Source of the DNA: Synechococcaceae cyanobacterium SM2_3_2
GTDB lineage: Bacteria > Cyanobacteriota > Cyanobacteriia > Thermostichales > Thermostichaceae
Assembly: GCA_012031565.1 (NCBI GenBank)
Contig: JAAUUM010000004.1
Coordinates: 1 to 51,932 of the forward strand
Reading direction: 5' to 3'
DNA: 51,932 bases
Position numbers and translations under genes: made by a program. Shown one piece after another: positions 37,201 through 46,235 of this stretch (positions within the stretch are counted from its first letter, which is position 1; each line of letters begins with the position of its first letter). The notes beneath the pieces are model-generated. The model made no database searches. It had not been told where the DNA came from and worked only from the letters and a program-made list of their open reading frames with translations.

Positions 37201-37432
37201 ATTCGGGAGCTGCCATTCAAGCTGAAATTCTTGGGCAATGGGTGGGTCTGTTGGGGCGCAAGGTTGGTGGTATTTGGCGATCCCTGTCAGGGTTTGGGCT
37301 CTAGCATCCGCTCATCCGCCAGCTCACTTAGCAGATTGATGATGACATCCAGAGGATTGGGGTGAGAAAGTAGCTGCATGGAACCGGATCCAGGATCAGA
37401 TCAATCACTTCAAGGGAAGGTCAGGGATCCCG

Positions 37433-37615
37433 TCAGTCCAGATCAACTTCTTGATTAAGAATCTTGTTCTCGATCATCTCTAGCAACTCCATCTCACCGA
37501 TAGAAACCTTGTTATCGGCCATGACCGCATCCATGATCTGGTCGATTTCTTGGCGAGACAGTTTGCCATCGGCCATTGCTTTATCCACTATCGCTTTGAC
37601 TTGGTCAAGTTCCAC
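37433..37615 (-). CDS. small acidic helical protein (60 aa)
   Basis: Not named. The 60 residues read as two similar helix-loop-helix halves: VDKAMADGKLSRQEIDQIM and VMADNKVSIGEMELLEMIE. Each has a D-G/N-K-(L/V)-S loop, as in EF-hand-like or TerB-like small proteins. The composition is natural and the start ATG is clear, so it is probably real. A calcium or metal role is possible, but the loop is shorter than a true EF-hand. It lies about 230 bases downstream of the solute-binding protein gene. Confidence 0.65.
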   Translation of the reverse strand: MELDQVKAIVDKAMADGKLSRQEIDQIMDAVMADNKVSIGEMELLEMIENKILNQEVDLD

Positions 37616-37842
37616 GGGATCCGACTCCTAACGCGTGTCGGGATGATGGTATCACTTGCAGCAGCAATCGTCTCTTGACCCAAAAGATGTTTTTGCAGAA
37701 TGGGATCCCTGATCAGCTTTAGCTCAGGGGGCAGAACCTCAAGCTCAGCCGGTGTCCTGCACAAGACTGTAAGTAGATTCTCTGATGGCGTCACCGATTT
37801 GAATTCTGCCAATTCACGGCTCTATTGGTTTTGACCGGATAG

Positions 37843-38649
37843 TCAGGGCAGATCCCAAGCCTCGGCACGCTCCTCCAACCAGCCAACAGCCCGTAAGTTC
37901 TCAATCTCTAGAGCCACCCAACGGGAGAGTTGGATCCGATCAGTCCCTTTCGCCGTCACCACGGCCAACCCGGAAGTAGAAAGCGGGGGATCCAAGAAAC
38001 GATAGCCAGGGTTTGACCTTAGCCATCCTGCCAGCACGCTGAGATCTGCCACAACCGCCTCCACTGCCTGCAATGTCAGGAGATCTAGCCCATCTTGATA
38101 ACTGCTGACAGTCAACAGCTGTGTAGCCGGAAGCGAGAGAGTCGCCCTTTGAACAGCCTCTGAGCCTGCCAGAGCCACGACTCGTCGGTCGCGTAGATCG
38201 GCCCATGCTTGGAATGTGCTGTCCGCCCTCACCATGATGCCGATGCCATCTAGGTAGTAGGGGCGACTAAAGCTAACTTCCCGCGCCCGCCCCCTTGTCA
38301 CCCCCATCTGAGCAATCACCAGATCCACTTGATCCGACATCAACGCCGCTAGTCGATCTTGATTGGTAACGGGGATCAACTCCACCGCATCGACGGATCC
38401 TAAGAGTCGGCGGGCCAGTTCCCGAGCAATATCGATTTCAAAGCCTACCAGTTGCCCATTCGGATCTTGAAACCCCAAGGGAGGAAGACTATCTTTGACC
38501 GCCACCCGGAGGATCCCATCGTCAATAATCTCATCCAAAGATCGAGCCTGGAGAGGATCAGCACAGGAACACAACTGAAAAAACTGAAAAAGGATCCCCA
38601 GCCCAAAACTTAGGATCCTTTGGTTCAATGGGAACTTAGGTTTCTCCAC
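37843..38649 (-). CDS. family 3 extracellular solute-binding protein
   Basis: A periplasmic binding protein of the amino-acid ABC transporter type. A signal sequence occupies about residues 1-36 (ILSFGLGILFQFFQLCSC.., with cysteines that might serve as a lipobox). The binding domain starts ILRVAVKDSLPPLGFQD and continues with GFEIDIARELARRLLG, then VDLVIAQMGVTRGRAREVSFS. The ligand is probably a polar amino acid, but this cannot be read directly. No permease or ATPase gene is adjacent, so it may serve a distant transporter or act as a sensor. Confidence 0.87.
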   Translation of the reverse strand: MEKPKFPLNQRILSFGLGILFQFFQLCSCADPLQARSLDEIIDDGILRVAVKDSLPPLGFQDPNGQLVGFEIDIARELARRLLGSVDAVELIPVTNQDRLAALMSDQVDLVIAQMGVTRGRAREVSFSRPYYLDGIGIMVRADSTFQAWADLRDRRVVALAGSEAVQRATLSLPATQLLTVSSYQDGLDLLTLQAVEAVVADLSVLAGWLRSNPGYRFLDPPLSTSGLAVVTAKGTDRIQLSRWVALEIENLRAVGWLEERAEAWDLP

Positions 38650-38722
38650 TCAATCAGCTCAGCTTGCGTTGGATGAGTTCAGTCCTATCAGGCTAGCGGA
38701 ATTGATCGTTTGAGAGCAGGGA

Positions 38723-39079
38723 TTAAGAGGCTTGAGGCCGAACAGATTCCAGCACTTGAGTAAATCCTTGGGGATCCAAGACAGCCATCTGAGCCAACAT
38801 TTTCCGGTTCAGACCCACATTGGCCTTGGTGAGGTGATTGATAAACTGGCTGTAGCTCATATCATGCAGACGAGCAGCGGCATTGATCCGGGTGATCCAC
38901 AGCCGCCGAAAATCGCGCTTACGTCTCCGCCGATCCCGGTAGGAATTACGCAGAGCTTTCATCACCCGCTGATTGGCTGTTCTAAACAGCTTGGATCCAG
39001 CGCCTCTGAAACCCTTGGCTAGCTTCAAAATCTTTTTCCGACGTTTGCGGGCTACATTGCCGCGCTTCACTCGTGTCAT
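38723..39079 (-). CDS. rplT: 50S ribosomal protein L20
   Basis: Binds 23S rRNA early in 50S assembly. Begins [26 protein letters not shown], read in two blocks [18 protein letters not shown] and [11 protein letters not shown]; then [18 protein letters not shown] and [11 protein letters not shown]. 118 residues, normal length. It is the second gene after rpmI, as in all bacteria; infC is not present upstream. Confidence 0.98.
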   Translation of the reverse strand: MTRVKRGNVARKRRKKILKLAKGFRGAGSKLFRTANQRVMKALRNSYRDRRRRKRDFRRLWITRINAAARLHDMSYSQFINHLTKANVGLNRKMLAQMAVLDPQGFTQVLESVRPQAS

Positions 39080-39248
39080 GGCTTTGTTTTCTCCAAAAAT
39101 GGGGATGGGGACGAAATTAATGCAAGATTAATGCGGGTGTCTGAGACAAGTCATGTCCTCAATTGATCGGCAATTGCTCGGCTTGAGTTTCTGGTGATAA
39201 AGGCACCCAAGGCGGGGCATGACCACTCAATCAGAGGTTGAACCCAGA

Positions 39249-39449
39249 CTAACGACCATAGGGCATCATCAAGCGGACATTCTCGGCATCGCGCTCATCC
39301 ACCAAAGCTGTACCCCGTAGGCTGCGCTTCCGCTTGGTGGTCTTGTGCTCCAGCAAGTGGTTATGACCAGAACGGCGAAACTTGATCTTGCCGCTACCAG
39401 TAAATTGGAAACGCTTGGCCGCCGACCGACGGGTTTTGAGCTTAGGCAT
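39249..39449 (-). CDS. rpmI: 50S ribosomal protein L35
   Basis: A 66-residue basic protein, [35 protein letters not shown], with the family end [18 protein letters not shown]. It is first in the rpmI-rplT pair, separated from rplT by 169 bases. Its promoter should lie in the 600-base spacer upstream. Confidence 0.97.
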   Translation of the reverse strand: MPKLKTRRSAAKRFQFTGSGKIKFRRSGHNHLLEHKTTKRKRSLRGTALVDERDAENVRLMMPYGR

Positions 39450-39751
39450 GGTCTTCAGTAGGGTAAGGATTCAGTTACAGTCGGCGTCAACAAGCCGCGA
39501 TCTGCTAGCTTACCGGATCCCAGTGCCTATCATCAAGTCTTTGTAACAACTCAGCTTTTGCCTCACCCAAGACCATCCAGCTGATGGGAAGGCACTTTGG
39601 GCTAAAAGATGGTTGTGTCTCAAAAGCCCCGATAATTTCCACAGTAGGAATGATCTCAATTCAACCAGAAGAATAGTGATAAACAGTGATAGAGGAAATC
39701 AGCCTCCCCCTAATTAGGCTTGAGAAAACGTCGGCATCATCGACAGGCTTT

Positions 39752-39768
39752 GTGATCTGAATGATCAC
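39752..39768. promoter_or_regulatory. GTGATC/GATCAC dyad upstream of rpmI
   Basis: GTGATC-TGAAT-GATCAC is a perfect 6-bp inverted repeat with a 5-base spacer, about 300 bases before the rpmI start. It could be an operator. It resembles a CRP/FNR-type half-site (GTGA..TCAC), but the spacing differs from the standard. Confidence 0.25.
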
Positions 39769-39945
39769 TTTATGATCAGTTCATGATGACTTGAGGATTG
39801 TCATCTATAGCCCGACTGCCCGGTAACGCTTAGACCACCCTGACGTGCAGAGATAGTGAGAAAAGCTAATAATGTCAATGCTGGCATGCTCAAACAGGTC
39901 TCTTCTTCTGTCGTCTATCTTCCTTTCATCACTGATCGGGAAAGA

Positions 39946-39977
39946 GAGGGTAATGAAGCAGCTACTTCATCGCCCTC
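39946..39977 (-). terminator. hairpin terminator after cyAbrB
   Basis: GAGGG-TA-ATGAAG pairs with CTTCAT-CG-CCCTC across the loop CAGCTA: a 5-bp and a 6-bp stem with a 2x2 internal loop. Read on the minus strand it is followed by TCTTTC, and it lies about 90 bases after the cyAbrB stop. Confidence 0.5.
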
Positions 39978-40020
39978 CCAACATGACCCCACTCAATGAC
40001 TGCTTGTTTAGCAATCCTTG

Positions 40021-40054
40021 TTAGATCCAAGTTTAGATCAAAGTTAGATCCAAT
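40021..40054. repeat. 11-12 bp repeat, three copies, downstream of cyAbrB
   Basis: TTAGATCCAAG (40021-40031), TTTAGATCAAAG (40032-40043) and TTAGATCCAAT (40044-40054) follow one another. Confidence 0.85.
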
Positions 40055-40068
40055 CAGGCAGAGCAGTA

Positions 40069-40512
40069 TTACTCATCAACCCGTTCTAGCTTAATATGTT
40101 GATGGCCTAGCTTGATCTCAAACTCATCTCCAGGATTCAGGCCCATCTCTTTTGTATAGGAAGCACCGATCAAGAGATTACCATTTTTATGAACCGACAC
40201 CTTGAAAGTTGGTGTTCGTCCTCGGGTTCCCCCCTTATCACTGGCATCAAGATTGACACCTTCAGCCTCGATCAGGGCGTTGTAGAACTTCATCAAATTC
40301 ACCCGCTCCTGCTTGTTGCTGGTTAAGGTGACATATCCACAAGCACGAGCTTTTTCTTTGATGTCCGCATCCCCCATCGAGATGACCTTCTCAATCAGCT
40401 CCTCTCCCATTAAGGGTTTGGCTTGAGGAGAACTTGATGTCTTCTTGGTGGTAGAAGCTTTTGCAGTAGAGGTGCGAGTTGATTTAGGTTTTGTGGCTGT
40501 TTTGGCTGGCAT
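40069..40512 (-). CDS. cyAbrB-type transcriptional regulator
   Basis: Cyanobacterial AbrB-like DNA-binding protein; relatives adjust nitrogen and carbon metabolism and hydrogenase expression. The N-terminal 35 residues are a Lys/Thr/Ser-rich tail. A cyanobacteria-specific domain follows (PLMGEELIEKVISMGDADIK, RACGYVTLTSNKQERVNLMKFYNALIEA). The AbrB swapped-hairpin domain is at the C-terminus (LLIGASYTKEMGLNPGDEFEIKL in two parts), where most proteins of the AbrB family have it at the N-terminus. 147 residues is normal. Whether it is cyAbrB1 or cyAbrB2 is not decided. Confidence 0.92.
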   Translation of the reverse strand: MPAKTATKPKSTRTSTAKASTTKKTSSSPQAKPLMGEELIEKVISMGDADIKEKARACGYVTLTSNKQERVNLMKFYNALIEAEGVNLDASDKGGTRGRTPTFKVSVHKNGNLLIGASYTKEMGLNPGDEFEIKLGHQHIKLERVDE

Positions 40513-40965
40513 CTGATTAACTTCATGATCTGCATTATTAGTCTAGCGACAAAAAAGTCCCGAAAGCAATCATTAAGGCATCAATAAGCAAAAATAAGCT
40601 GGAAATCATAATTCTATGGCCCTCAGATCGGTTCACTAAGTCTCTAATAGGGGCATAAAGTAGTGCCCGCGATAGGAAAAAATGCTCCAGCAAGGGTGCT
40701 GATAGGAATAAAAGCATGGGCCAGATTAAAGACTGCTACTTCTTGGAATGGGGGATAACCTTGCAGAGAAAATAGTACCAAACCAACAGGGATCCCTTCC
40801 CAGGGGTTAATGAAGCTGAGGCTGGAAAGATCTGACGGGGAGTATCTACCGCAGTAAAGTTGGGTGCTTGTGGGCACTCACAGTAGGCTAAACATGAAGC
40901 CCCCTGGGATCCCGGCTGCGTATGATGATGGCTATCAGGTCAATAGTTTGCTTGGAGAAAACCAG
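40513..40965. other. divergent spacer between cyAbrB and the DUF4384-like gene
   Basis: 453 bases with no convincing gene. The half nearest cyAbrB (40513-40630) is very AT-rich and should hold its promoter. A 77-codon minus-strand frame (40644-40877) is judged spurious. Confidence 0.45.
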
Positions 40966-41598
40966 ATGAAAGCATTTGTTACATCATCTTTTTGGATCAC
41001 AGTGGCCGCTCTATCACTGGGTTTGGCAGCAATCAGCCCTTCTTCTGTCGATGCCCAAAGCCGGGTTGCTCCCTTTCCTCAACCTGCTCAAAACCAGACT
41101 TTGGAGGCAGAGGCACGTTCAATCATTGTCAATCCGGTGGTGACTGACTTCCGTTTGGATTTGGGAGTTAATAAGCCCGGAAATAACCCTGTCTATCGTA
41201 TTGGTGAGCCGATCACCCTCGCACTGATGCCCAATCGTGATGCTTACATTTATCTCTTTAGTATTGAAGCTAGCGGTCGTGTCAACTTGATCCTGCCGAA
41301 CCGATTTGCGGGGGGGCAGCATTTTGTCAGGGCGGGAGAGCGGCGTACCTTTCCTACCCCTGATGCCAACTACCGATTTTCAATTGCGGGGCCGCGGGGC
41401 CAAGCCCAAGTTTTTGCAGTGGCTTCTAAACAACCCCTTAATCTGGATTCCATCGCCCAATTTCAAGGCAATGAGTCATTTGCCCGCACTCAAGTGGATC
41501 GATCGGGCTTAGGCAATGCCATCTCAAGAGCGATTGTGGTGGAAGAGGTGCCGCCACCAGACTGGGTGACCAGTACATTGCTTTACCAAGTGCGTTAG
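40966..41598 (+). CDS. exported protein with a DUF4384-like domain
   Basis: A signal peptide (MKAFVTSSFWITVAALSLGLAAI in two blocks, cleavage near VDAQS) precedes a domain with YRIGEPITLALMPNRDAYIYLF, SGRVNLILPNRFAGGQHFV and YRFSIAGPRGQAQVFAVAS. This is the pattern of DUF4384 domains, which are found in periplasmic proteins and beside kinases or caspase-like proteins. The function is unknown. ATG 40966 follows GGAG at nine bases. The longer frame from 40864 has no export signal at its start. Confidence 0.75.
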   Translation: MKAFVTSSFWITVAALSLGLAAISPSSVDAQSRVAPFPQPAQNQTLEAEARSIIVNPVVTDFRLDLGVNKPGNNPVYRIGEPITLALMPNRDAYIYLFSIEASGRVNLILPNRFAGGQHFVRAGERRTFPTPDANYRFSIAGPRGQAQVFAVASKQPLNLDSIAQFQGNESFARTQVDRSGLGNAISRAIVVEEVPPPDWVTSTLLYQVR

Positions 41599-41644
41599 AA
41601 AACAACCCTTGAGGGATAGGATTGAGTAACCTACTGGCTCAATT

Positions 41645-41668
41645 TTGATCGCTATCTTGATCGCTGGT
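41645..41668. repeat. 12-bp imperfect tandem duplication upstream of the flippase gene
   Basis: TTGATCGCTATC is followed by TTGATCGCTGGT; the first nine bases are identical. Confidence 0.7.
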
Positions 41669-41827
41669 GGTCATCAATGGAGTGGAGTCAATCGTCTACT
41701 GGTTTGTTTGACTAGTAATCAACAGGGATCCTGATTCAAGAGGAGGGTTCCTGTCTTTAGTCTTTATTTCTTGGTGGGGCGATTGCTAACAATCTGTTTT
41801 TTGCTTGTGGGCTCAACCTTTTAATTG

Positions 41828-43129
41828 ATGGTGACCTGGATCCCACCCATCCATCGCTGGCCTAAAGTCTGGCAAAATGCCTCCTGGATGATGCTGGGGA
41901 ATGGGTTGCGGCTTGCTATTTCAGCCTGCTACTTCATTGGACTGGCACGATTTTTAGGGCCGGATGACTTTGGCTTATTCTCTGGGATCCTGGCCTGTGG
42001 GGTGTTGGCGTCCCCATTTGCTTGTTTGGGTCAGCCCGATCTGCTCACTCAACACCTGAGCCGGGATCCCCAGGATTCTCAGGGGTTGTGGGCCAAGGGG
42101 CTAGCTATTGCAGCGGTGGCGGGACTTATCCTTGCGTTGCTGTTGTGGATGCCGCTCATGGTTTGGTTACCTGAAGCGGATCCGGGGGCGGTGGGATTGC
42201 TGATCCTGGCGGAGGTTTGGTTGACCAGCTTGCAACATGTGCAAAAGGGTGCCCTCACAGGTCTGGAGCGGATCCCAGCTGTGGCGGTTATCGATACGGG
42301 GATGGCGGCAGGACGACTGGGGATCCTCCTGCTGGCTTGGCTTTGCAATCGGCAGGGATTGCTGCTATGGAGTGGTCTCTATGCCGCAATGACGGCGGTC
42401 GCTGTGCTGCTGACTGCCGCATGGATCCGATCATTACGAGACGAGCAGAAGGCTGTTGGGCTCACTTTTTCTGGTGAGATTCCCCCGTTGTTTGAACAGT
42501 GGTGGCATCAAATCAAGGTTGGATGGGAATTTGCAGTTGGGATGATCGCGATTCGTACGTTTGCTGAGCTGGATAAGCTATTGTTGCCTCGATTGGCCTC
42601 GGCGGCACAGGGGGGGATCTATAGTGCAGCTTATCGGGTGATCAACATTGCCCAAACCCCAGTCATTGCCCTGATTACCAGCAGTTTTGCGGATATTTGT
42701 CGGGCGGGAGAGAGTGGGATCCGTTCTGCTTGGAACCATTGTCATCGCCTCTGCGCCATCACGGTGGTCTATGGCTGTGGTGTGACTGGGATCCTGATGC
42801 TGGGATCCCGTTTGCTGCCTTGGATCTTGGGGCCAGAGTATGGGGAAACAGCAGTTGCCCTCCGATGGTTGGCGGCAGTGGCTGGGTTAGAAGGGATCCA
42901 TCTGCTCTTGTCGGTTGTGTTGCTGGGGGCACGCCAACAACGGACGCGGGGCTATTGGCAGGTGGCGGCGGTGGGGCTGAATGGGCTTTTGAATGTGATG
43001 TGGATCCCTGAGCTGGGTTGGCGGGGAGCAGCCTTAGCCACCCTGACCGCTGAAATTTTCCTGGTCTTGGCTCTAGCAGGATTAATTCTGATCGGTTGCC
43101 GACAAGAGGACACAACATCGGATGTCTGA
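41828..43129 (+). CDS. Wzx-type polysaccharide flippase (MOP superfamily)
   Basis: A membrane transporter that flips lipid-linked glycans. About 12 hydrophobic segments can be counted across 433 residues. The N-terminus ASWMMLGNGLRLAISACYFIGLARFLGPDDFGLFSGIL (in blocks) is typical of Wzx/RfbX proteins. The middle has WEFAVGMIAIRTFAELDKLLL and YSAAYRVINIAQTPVIAL, where flippases have the conserved TM7 start. ATG 41828 is chosen; a TTG lies one codon upstream. It is not in a cluster; the sugar-nucleotide gene and wecB are 23 kb away. Confidence 0.85.
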   Translation: MVTWIPPIHRWPKVWQNASWMMLGNGLRLAISACYFIGLARFLGPDDFGLFSGILACGVLASPFACLGQPDLLTQHLSRDPQDSQGLWAKGLAIAAVAGLILALLLWMPLMVWLPEADPGAVGLLILAEVWLTSLQHVQKGALTGLERIPAVAVIDTGMAAGRLGILLLAWLCNRQGLLLWSGLYAAMTAVAVLLTAAWIRSLRDEQKAVGLTFSGEIPPLFEQWWHQIKVGWEFAVGMIAIRTFAELDKLLLPRLASAAQGGIYSAAYRVINIAQTPVIALITSSFADICRAGESGIRSAWNHCHRLCAITVVYGCGVTGILMLGSRLLPWILGPEYGETAVALRWLAAVAGLEGIHLLLSVVLLGARQQRTRGYWQVAAVGLNGLLNVMWIPELGWRGAALATLTAEIFLVLALAGLILIGCRQEDTTSDV

Positions 43130-43188
43130 GAAAACCCCAGAGATAGCCCAGCTAGATCACCTACTGTAAGGTCGGCAGAAACCAAACG

Positions 43189-44718
43189 TTAGGGTACCGA
43201 CATAGCAGATTCAGGGCTAGTCAGATCTTGTAGGCTGGCTAGGGCGGTCAAGAGACCTCGGGCTTTACTCAGACATTCCTCATATTCCCGTTCAGGATCT
43301 GAGTCAGCCACCAATCCTGCCCCAGCCTGCAACGTCAGCACACCATCCTGGATCCAGAGGCTGCGGATCGTAATGGCGGTGTTGAGTTGACCCGAGAAAT
43401 CGTAATATCCATAGGCTCCAGAGTAGGGGCCACGCCGTTGTCCCTCCAGCTCATGAATGATTTGCATGGCTCTAATCTTCGGGGATCCACTCACGGTTCC
43501 AGCCGGAAAGGTGGCTCGGAGCAAATCCCAAGCACTGTAGTGAGGATCCAATTCCCCGGTCACGTTGCTGACGATGTGCATAACATGGCTATAGCGCTCA
43601 ATGATCATCAAATCGTCAACATTGACCGATCCCAACTCACAGACTCGACCCAAATCATTGCGACCCAAGTCCACCAACATGACGTGCTCGGCCCGCTCCT
43701 TCGGATCCGCCAACAATTCTTGCTCATAAGCTGCATCTTGGGCTAGCGAAGCACCTCGGGGTCGAGTTCCGGCAATGGGCCGCACCACCGCCCGCCTTTG
43801 GGATCCCTCATGATTCAGTTTCACCATCACTTCAGGACTGGATCCAATCAGGAAAAAGTCCCCAAAGCGCAGGAAGGCCATAAACGGAGAAGGATTGATC
43901 AGCCGCAGCGACCGATAAAGAAGAAAGGGATCCTCGGTATAAGTCGTCCTCAATCGCTGAGACAACACCACCTGAAAGATATCTCCCGCCTTGATATGAG
44001 CCTGAGCTCGTCTCACATTCTCCTGATATTCCTCCGGCGTGACGCTAGTGGTGTAAGAAACAGTCTCCGCTGCCTTGGACTGCCATTTGAGGGCTAACTG
44101 CGCGGGGTCAAAGGGAGACTGAAGCTTCACCAGGAGCATTTGAATCCGTTCACAGGCTTGTTGATAAACCTCCTCTAGGGATCCCTGCTGCGTATCGGCG
44201 AAGGCCACCACATAGACCTTGCGCTTGACCTGATCGAAGAGCAAGATAGTATCCATCTGCATAAAGATGCCATCAGGGGGATCCTGGCTATCGGGCGGAT
44301 GGATGGGCACTGTCGGCTCGATCCAATGGATCATTTCATACCCCCAAAAGCCAAACAGGCCTCCAATACTTTGGGGCAATTCTGGCAGATGCACCGGCTG
44401 GTAGGGCTGTAAGCACTGCGGCAGGATATCGAAAGGATCCCCCTCATAGCTGCGAGTGGTGCCATCCCGAAACACTTGAGTGCTCTGGGCAGCCCGAACT
44501 GTCAGAGTCCAGAGGGGATCAGTCCCCAGAAAGCTATAGCGACCAACCTGTTCTCCCCCTTCCACAGACTCCAGCAAAAAGCTGTAGGGATGTCCGGCAC
44601 AAACCCGATACCAAGCAGAGACAGGCGTATCCAGGTCAGCAACCCATTCCCGATAGACAGGGATGAAGGTACCTTGCTGAGCCAGCTGAGCAAACCGCTC
44701 AAAATCGGGAGCAATCAT
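43189..44718 (-). CDS. trpE: anthranilate synthase component I
   Basis: Makes anthranilate from chorismate with glutamine nitrogen supplied by TrpG. The N-terminal tryptophan-binding region is visible: IPVYREWVADLDTPVSAW and YSFLLESVEGGEQVGRYSF, with the LLES element for feedback inhibition. The chorismate-binding core has DIFQVVLSQRL, IAGTRPRGA, VDLGRNDLGRV, VSGSPKIRAMQIIHELE and AGAGLVADSDPE. 509 residues is normal for TrpE; the effector motif argues against PabB. It follows dapB by 147 bases on the same strand. Confidence 0.95.
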   Translation of the reverse strand: MIAPDFERFAQLAQQGTFIPVYREWVADLDTPVSAWYRVCAGHPYSFLLESVEGGEQVGRYSFLGTDPLWTLTVRAAQSTQVFRDGTTRSYEGDPFDILPQCLQPYQPVHLPELPQSIGGLFGFWGYEMIHWIEPTVPIHPPDSQDPPDGIFMQMDTILLFDQVKRKVYVVAFADTQQGSLEEVYQQACERIQMLLVKLQSPFDPAQLALKWQSKAAETVSYTTSVTPEEYQENVRRAQAHIKAGDIFQVVLSQRLRTTYTEDPFLLYRSLRLINPSPFMAFLRFGDFFLIGSSPEVMVKLNHEGSQRRAVVRPIAGTRPRGASLAQDAAYEQELLADPKERAEHVMLVDLGRNDLGRVCELGSVNVDDLMIIERYSHVMHIVSNVTGELDPHYSAWDLLRATFPAGTVSGSPKIRAMQIIHELEGQRRGPYSGAYGYYDFSGQLNTAITIRSLWIQDGVLTLQAGAGLVADSDPEREYEECLSKARGLLTALASLQDLTSPESAMSVP

Positions 44719-44865
44719 GGCAGGCGGCTAAATCAAAAGGGAACCTTTCGACTCTATCGCGGGTTGGGCTGGCACCCAAGGGATCCCGAGGTTATTTTCA
44801 GGTTGCCAAAAGGGAAATTGTAGTCCCCGCAAAATTAGCCCACTGGAAAATACCCCACAACAGGC

Positions 44866-45693
44866 TCAAGATAGAATCTGATCCAATCCAAAAACCACCC
44901 GATCTAAGTGCCGCACTCGTCGGATCCCGAGCAGCACTCCAGGCATATAAGCCACCCGGTCAAGGGCATCGTGTTGCAGGGTCAGGGTTTGGCCCAGTCC
45001 GCCAAAGATTACCTGTTGATGTGCCACCAGACCGGGCAAACGAATGCTATGGATGTGGATATTGTCAGAGGTCACTCCCCCTCTGGCTCCCCGTAAAATC
45101 TCCTTCTCCTCCACTTGCCCCAGATTGAGGGCTTTATCCAACCCAGCCGCTAACTGAGTTGCTGTTTGCAGGGCTGTGCCACTGGGAGCATCAGCTTTTT
45201 GATTGTGGTGTAGCTCGATAATCTCCACATGATCGAAATACTGGGCCGCTTGAGCCGCCATCTGCTGCATCAACACCATGCCAATGGCAAAATTAGGGGC
45301 AATCAAAGCCCCAATACTGGCCTTATCGGCAAATGCGGTCAACCCCTGCACCTGAGCATCACTCAGCCCCGTCGTTCCCACCACCGGCGGGATCCCAAAA
45401 GCAATCGCAGCCCGCATATTTTCATAGACAACACTGGGGTGGGTAAAGTCCACCATCACCCCCGGCTGATGGGGCTGCTTGGTCAATTCCAGCAGGGATC
45501 CCTGTAGATCGTCGCTGATCAGAACTCCTGTGGATTCGATCCCCGCCACATCACCAACATCATGGCCCACGAACGAGCGAGCCACAGCACCTACCAACTG
45601 CATATCCGCAGCTTGGGCCACCACCTTGATCACTTCGCGGCCCATTTTGCCTGTAGCACCATTGACCAAGACGGGGATGGGGGTATCAGACAT
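44866..45693 (-). CDS. dapB: 4-hydroxy-tetrahydrodipicolinate reductase
   Basis: Second committed step of lysine and diaminopimelate synthesis, NAD(P)H dependent. N-terminal dinucleotide loop [12 protein letters not shown]. Substrate-site motif [16 protein letters not shown] with the catalytic His and Lys. Other family blocks are [10 protein letters not shown] and [10 protein letters not shown]. 275 residues is normal. It starts only 22 bases after rpsJ, so it is probably read from the str operon transcript. Confidence 0.96.
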   Translation of the reverse strand: MSDTPIPVLVNGATGKMGREVIKVVAQAADMQLVGAVARSFVGHDVGDVAGIESTGVLISDDLQGSLLELTKQPHQPGVMVDFTHPSVVYENMRAAIAFGIPPVVGTTGLSDAQVQGLTAFADKASIGALIAPNFAIGMVLMQQMAAQAAQYFDHVEIIELHHNQKADAPSGTALQTATQLAAGLDKALNLGQVEEKEILRGARGGVTSDNIHIHSIRLPGLVAHQQVIFGGLGQTLTLQHDALDRVAYMPGVLLGIRRVRHLDRVVFGLDQILS

Positions 45694-45715
45694 GAGGGAT
45701 CCCGGGAGCTAGGGT

Positions 45716-46033
45716 CTACAGCTTGACTTCGATATCCACGCCAGCAGGGAGATCTAGCTTCATCAACGCATCGATCGTCTTAGAGGACGGCGAGTAGATA
45801 TCGATGATGCGGCGATGAGTGCGGGTCTCAAAATGCTCACGGGAGTCTTTGTCCACATGAGGAGAGCGTAGCAGGCAGTAGATCCGGCGACGAGTCGGCA
45901 ACGGAATCGGCCCCACCGGCACCGCTTGGGTACGGGTGGCCGTGTCAACAATTTTGTCGCAGGAGGTATCCAGCAAGCGATGATCATACGCCTTGAGCCG
46001 GATCCGAATTTTGGTTTGGGTCAGGGTAGCCAT
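45716..46033 (-). CDS. rpsJ: 30S ribosomal protein S10
   Basis: 105 residues, [24 protein letters not shown].. (in blocks), [29 protein letters not shown] and [19 protein letters not shown]. Placement after tuf at the end of the str operon, rather than in the S10 operon, is the usual cyanobacterial order. S10 also takes part in transcription antitermination as NusE. Confidence 0.98.
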   Translation of the reverse strand: MATLTQTKIRIRLKAYDHRLLDTSCDKIVDTATRTQAVPVGPIPLPTRRRIYCLLRSPHVDKDSREHFETRTHRRIIDIYSPSSKTIDALMKLDLPAGVDIEVKL

Positions 46034-46235
46034 AGGTTAGACAATAGCGGTGAAAAAGTTCAGGATGATAACTCAGCAGTAAATAGAAGAAATCAGAGAC
46101 ACAGACAGATCGAGGGGAACAAGGGAGCTGACAGTCCATAGACCATCATCTTGCCCTCCATCACCCTCGACCTTGGTCAAATGTCTACTGCAATTCAGAC
46201 TTGAGCAGAAACGATGGGTAACTCAATCATCCACA

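Larger units (their letters stand above)
36749..37432. other. non-coding stretch upstream of leuC
   Basis: 684 bases without a convincing gene. Present are an 11-bp tandem duplication (36883-36904), a 15-bp palindrome (37186-37200), GCCAT/ATGGC arms just before it, and a 30-codon minus-strand frame at 37287-37379 starting MQLLSHPNPLDVI, too short to call. The leuC leader should lie in the left part. Confidence 0.5.
39450..40068. other. 619-base non-coding spacer between rpmI and cyAbrB
   Basis: No gene of any size is convincing and no tRNA is seen. The region is AT-rich, with only one GGATCC core. It holds a 17-bp dyad (39752-39768), a likely terminator (39946-39977) and a triple repeat (40021-40054). 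A small RNA is possible but not shown. Confidence 0.5.

Noticed and set aside
37588-37812. 74-codon minus-strand frame starting with TTG (AEFKSVTPSENLL)
   Set aside because: Weak start, overlaps the better-supported 60-residue gene, and no family recognised; could be a remnant but cannot be supported.
40644-40877. 77-codon minus-strand frame between cyAbrB and the DUF4384-like gene
   Set aside because: No ribosome site, no recognisable domain, and it overlaps the opposite leader.
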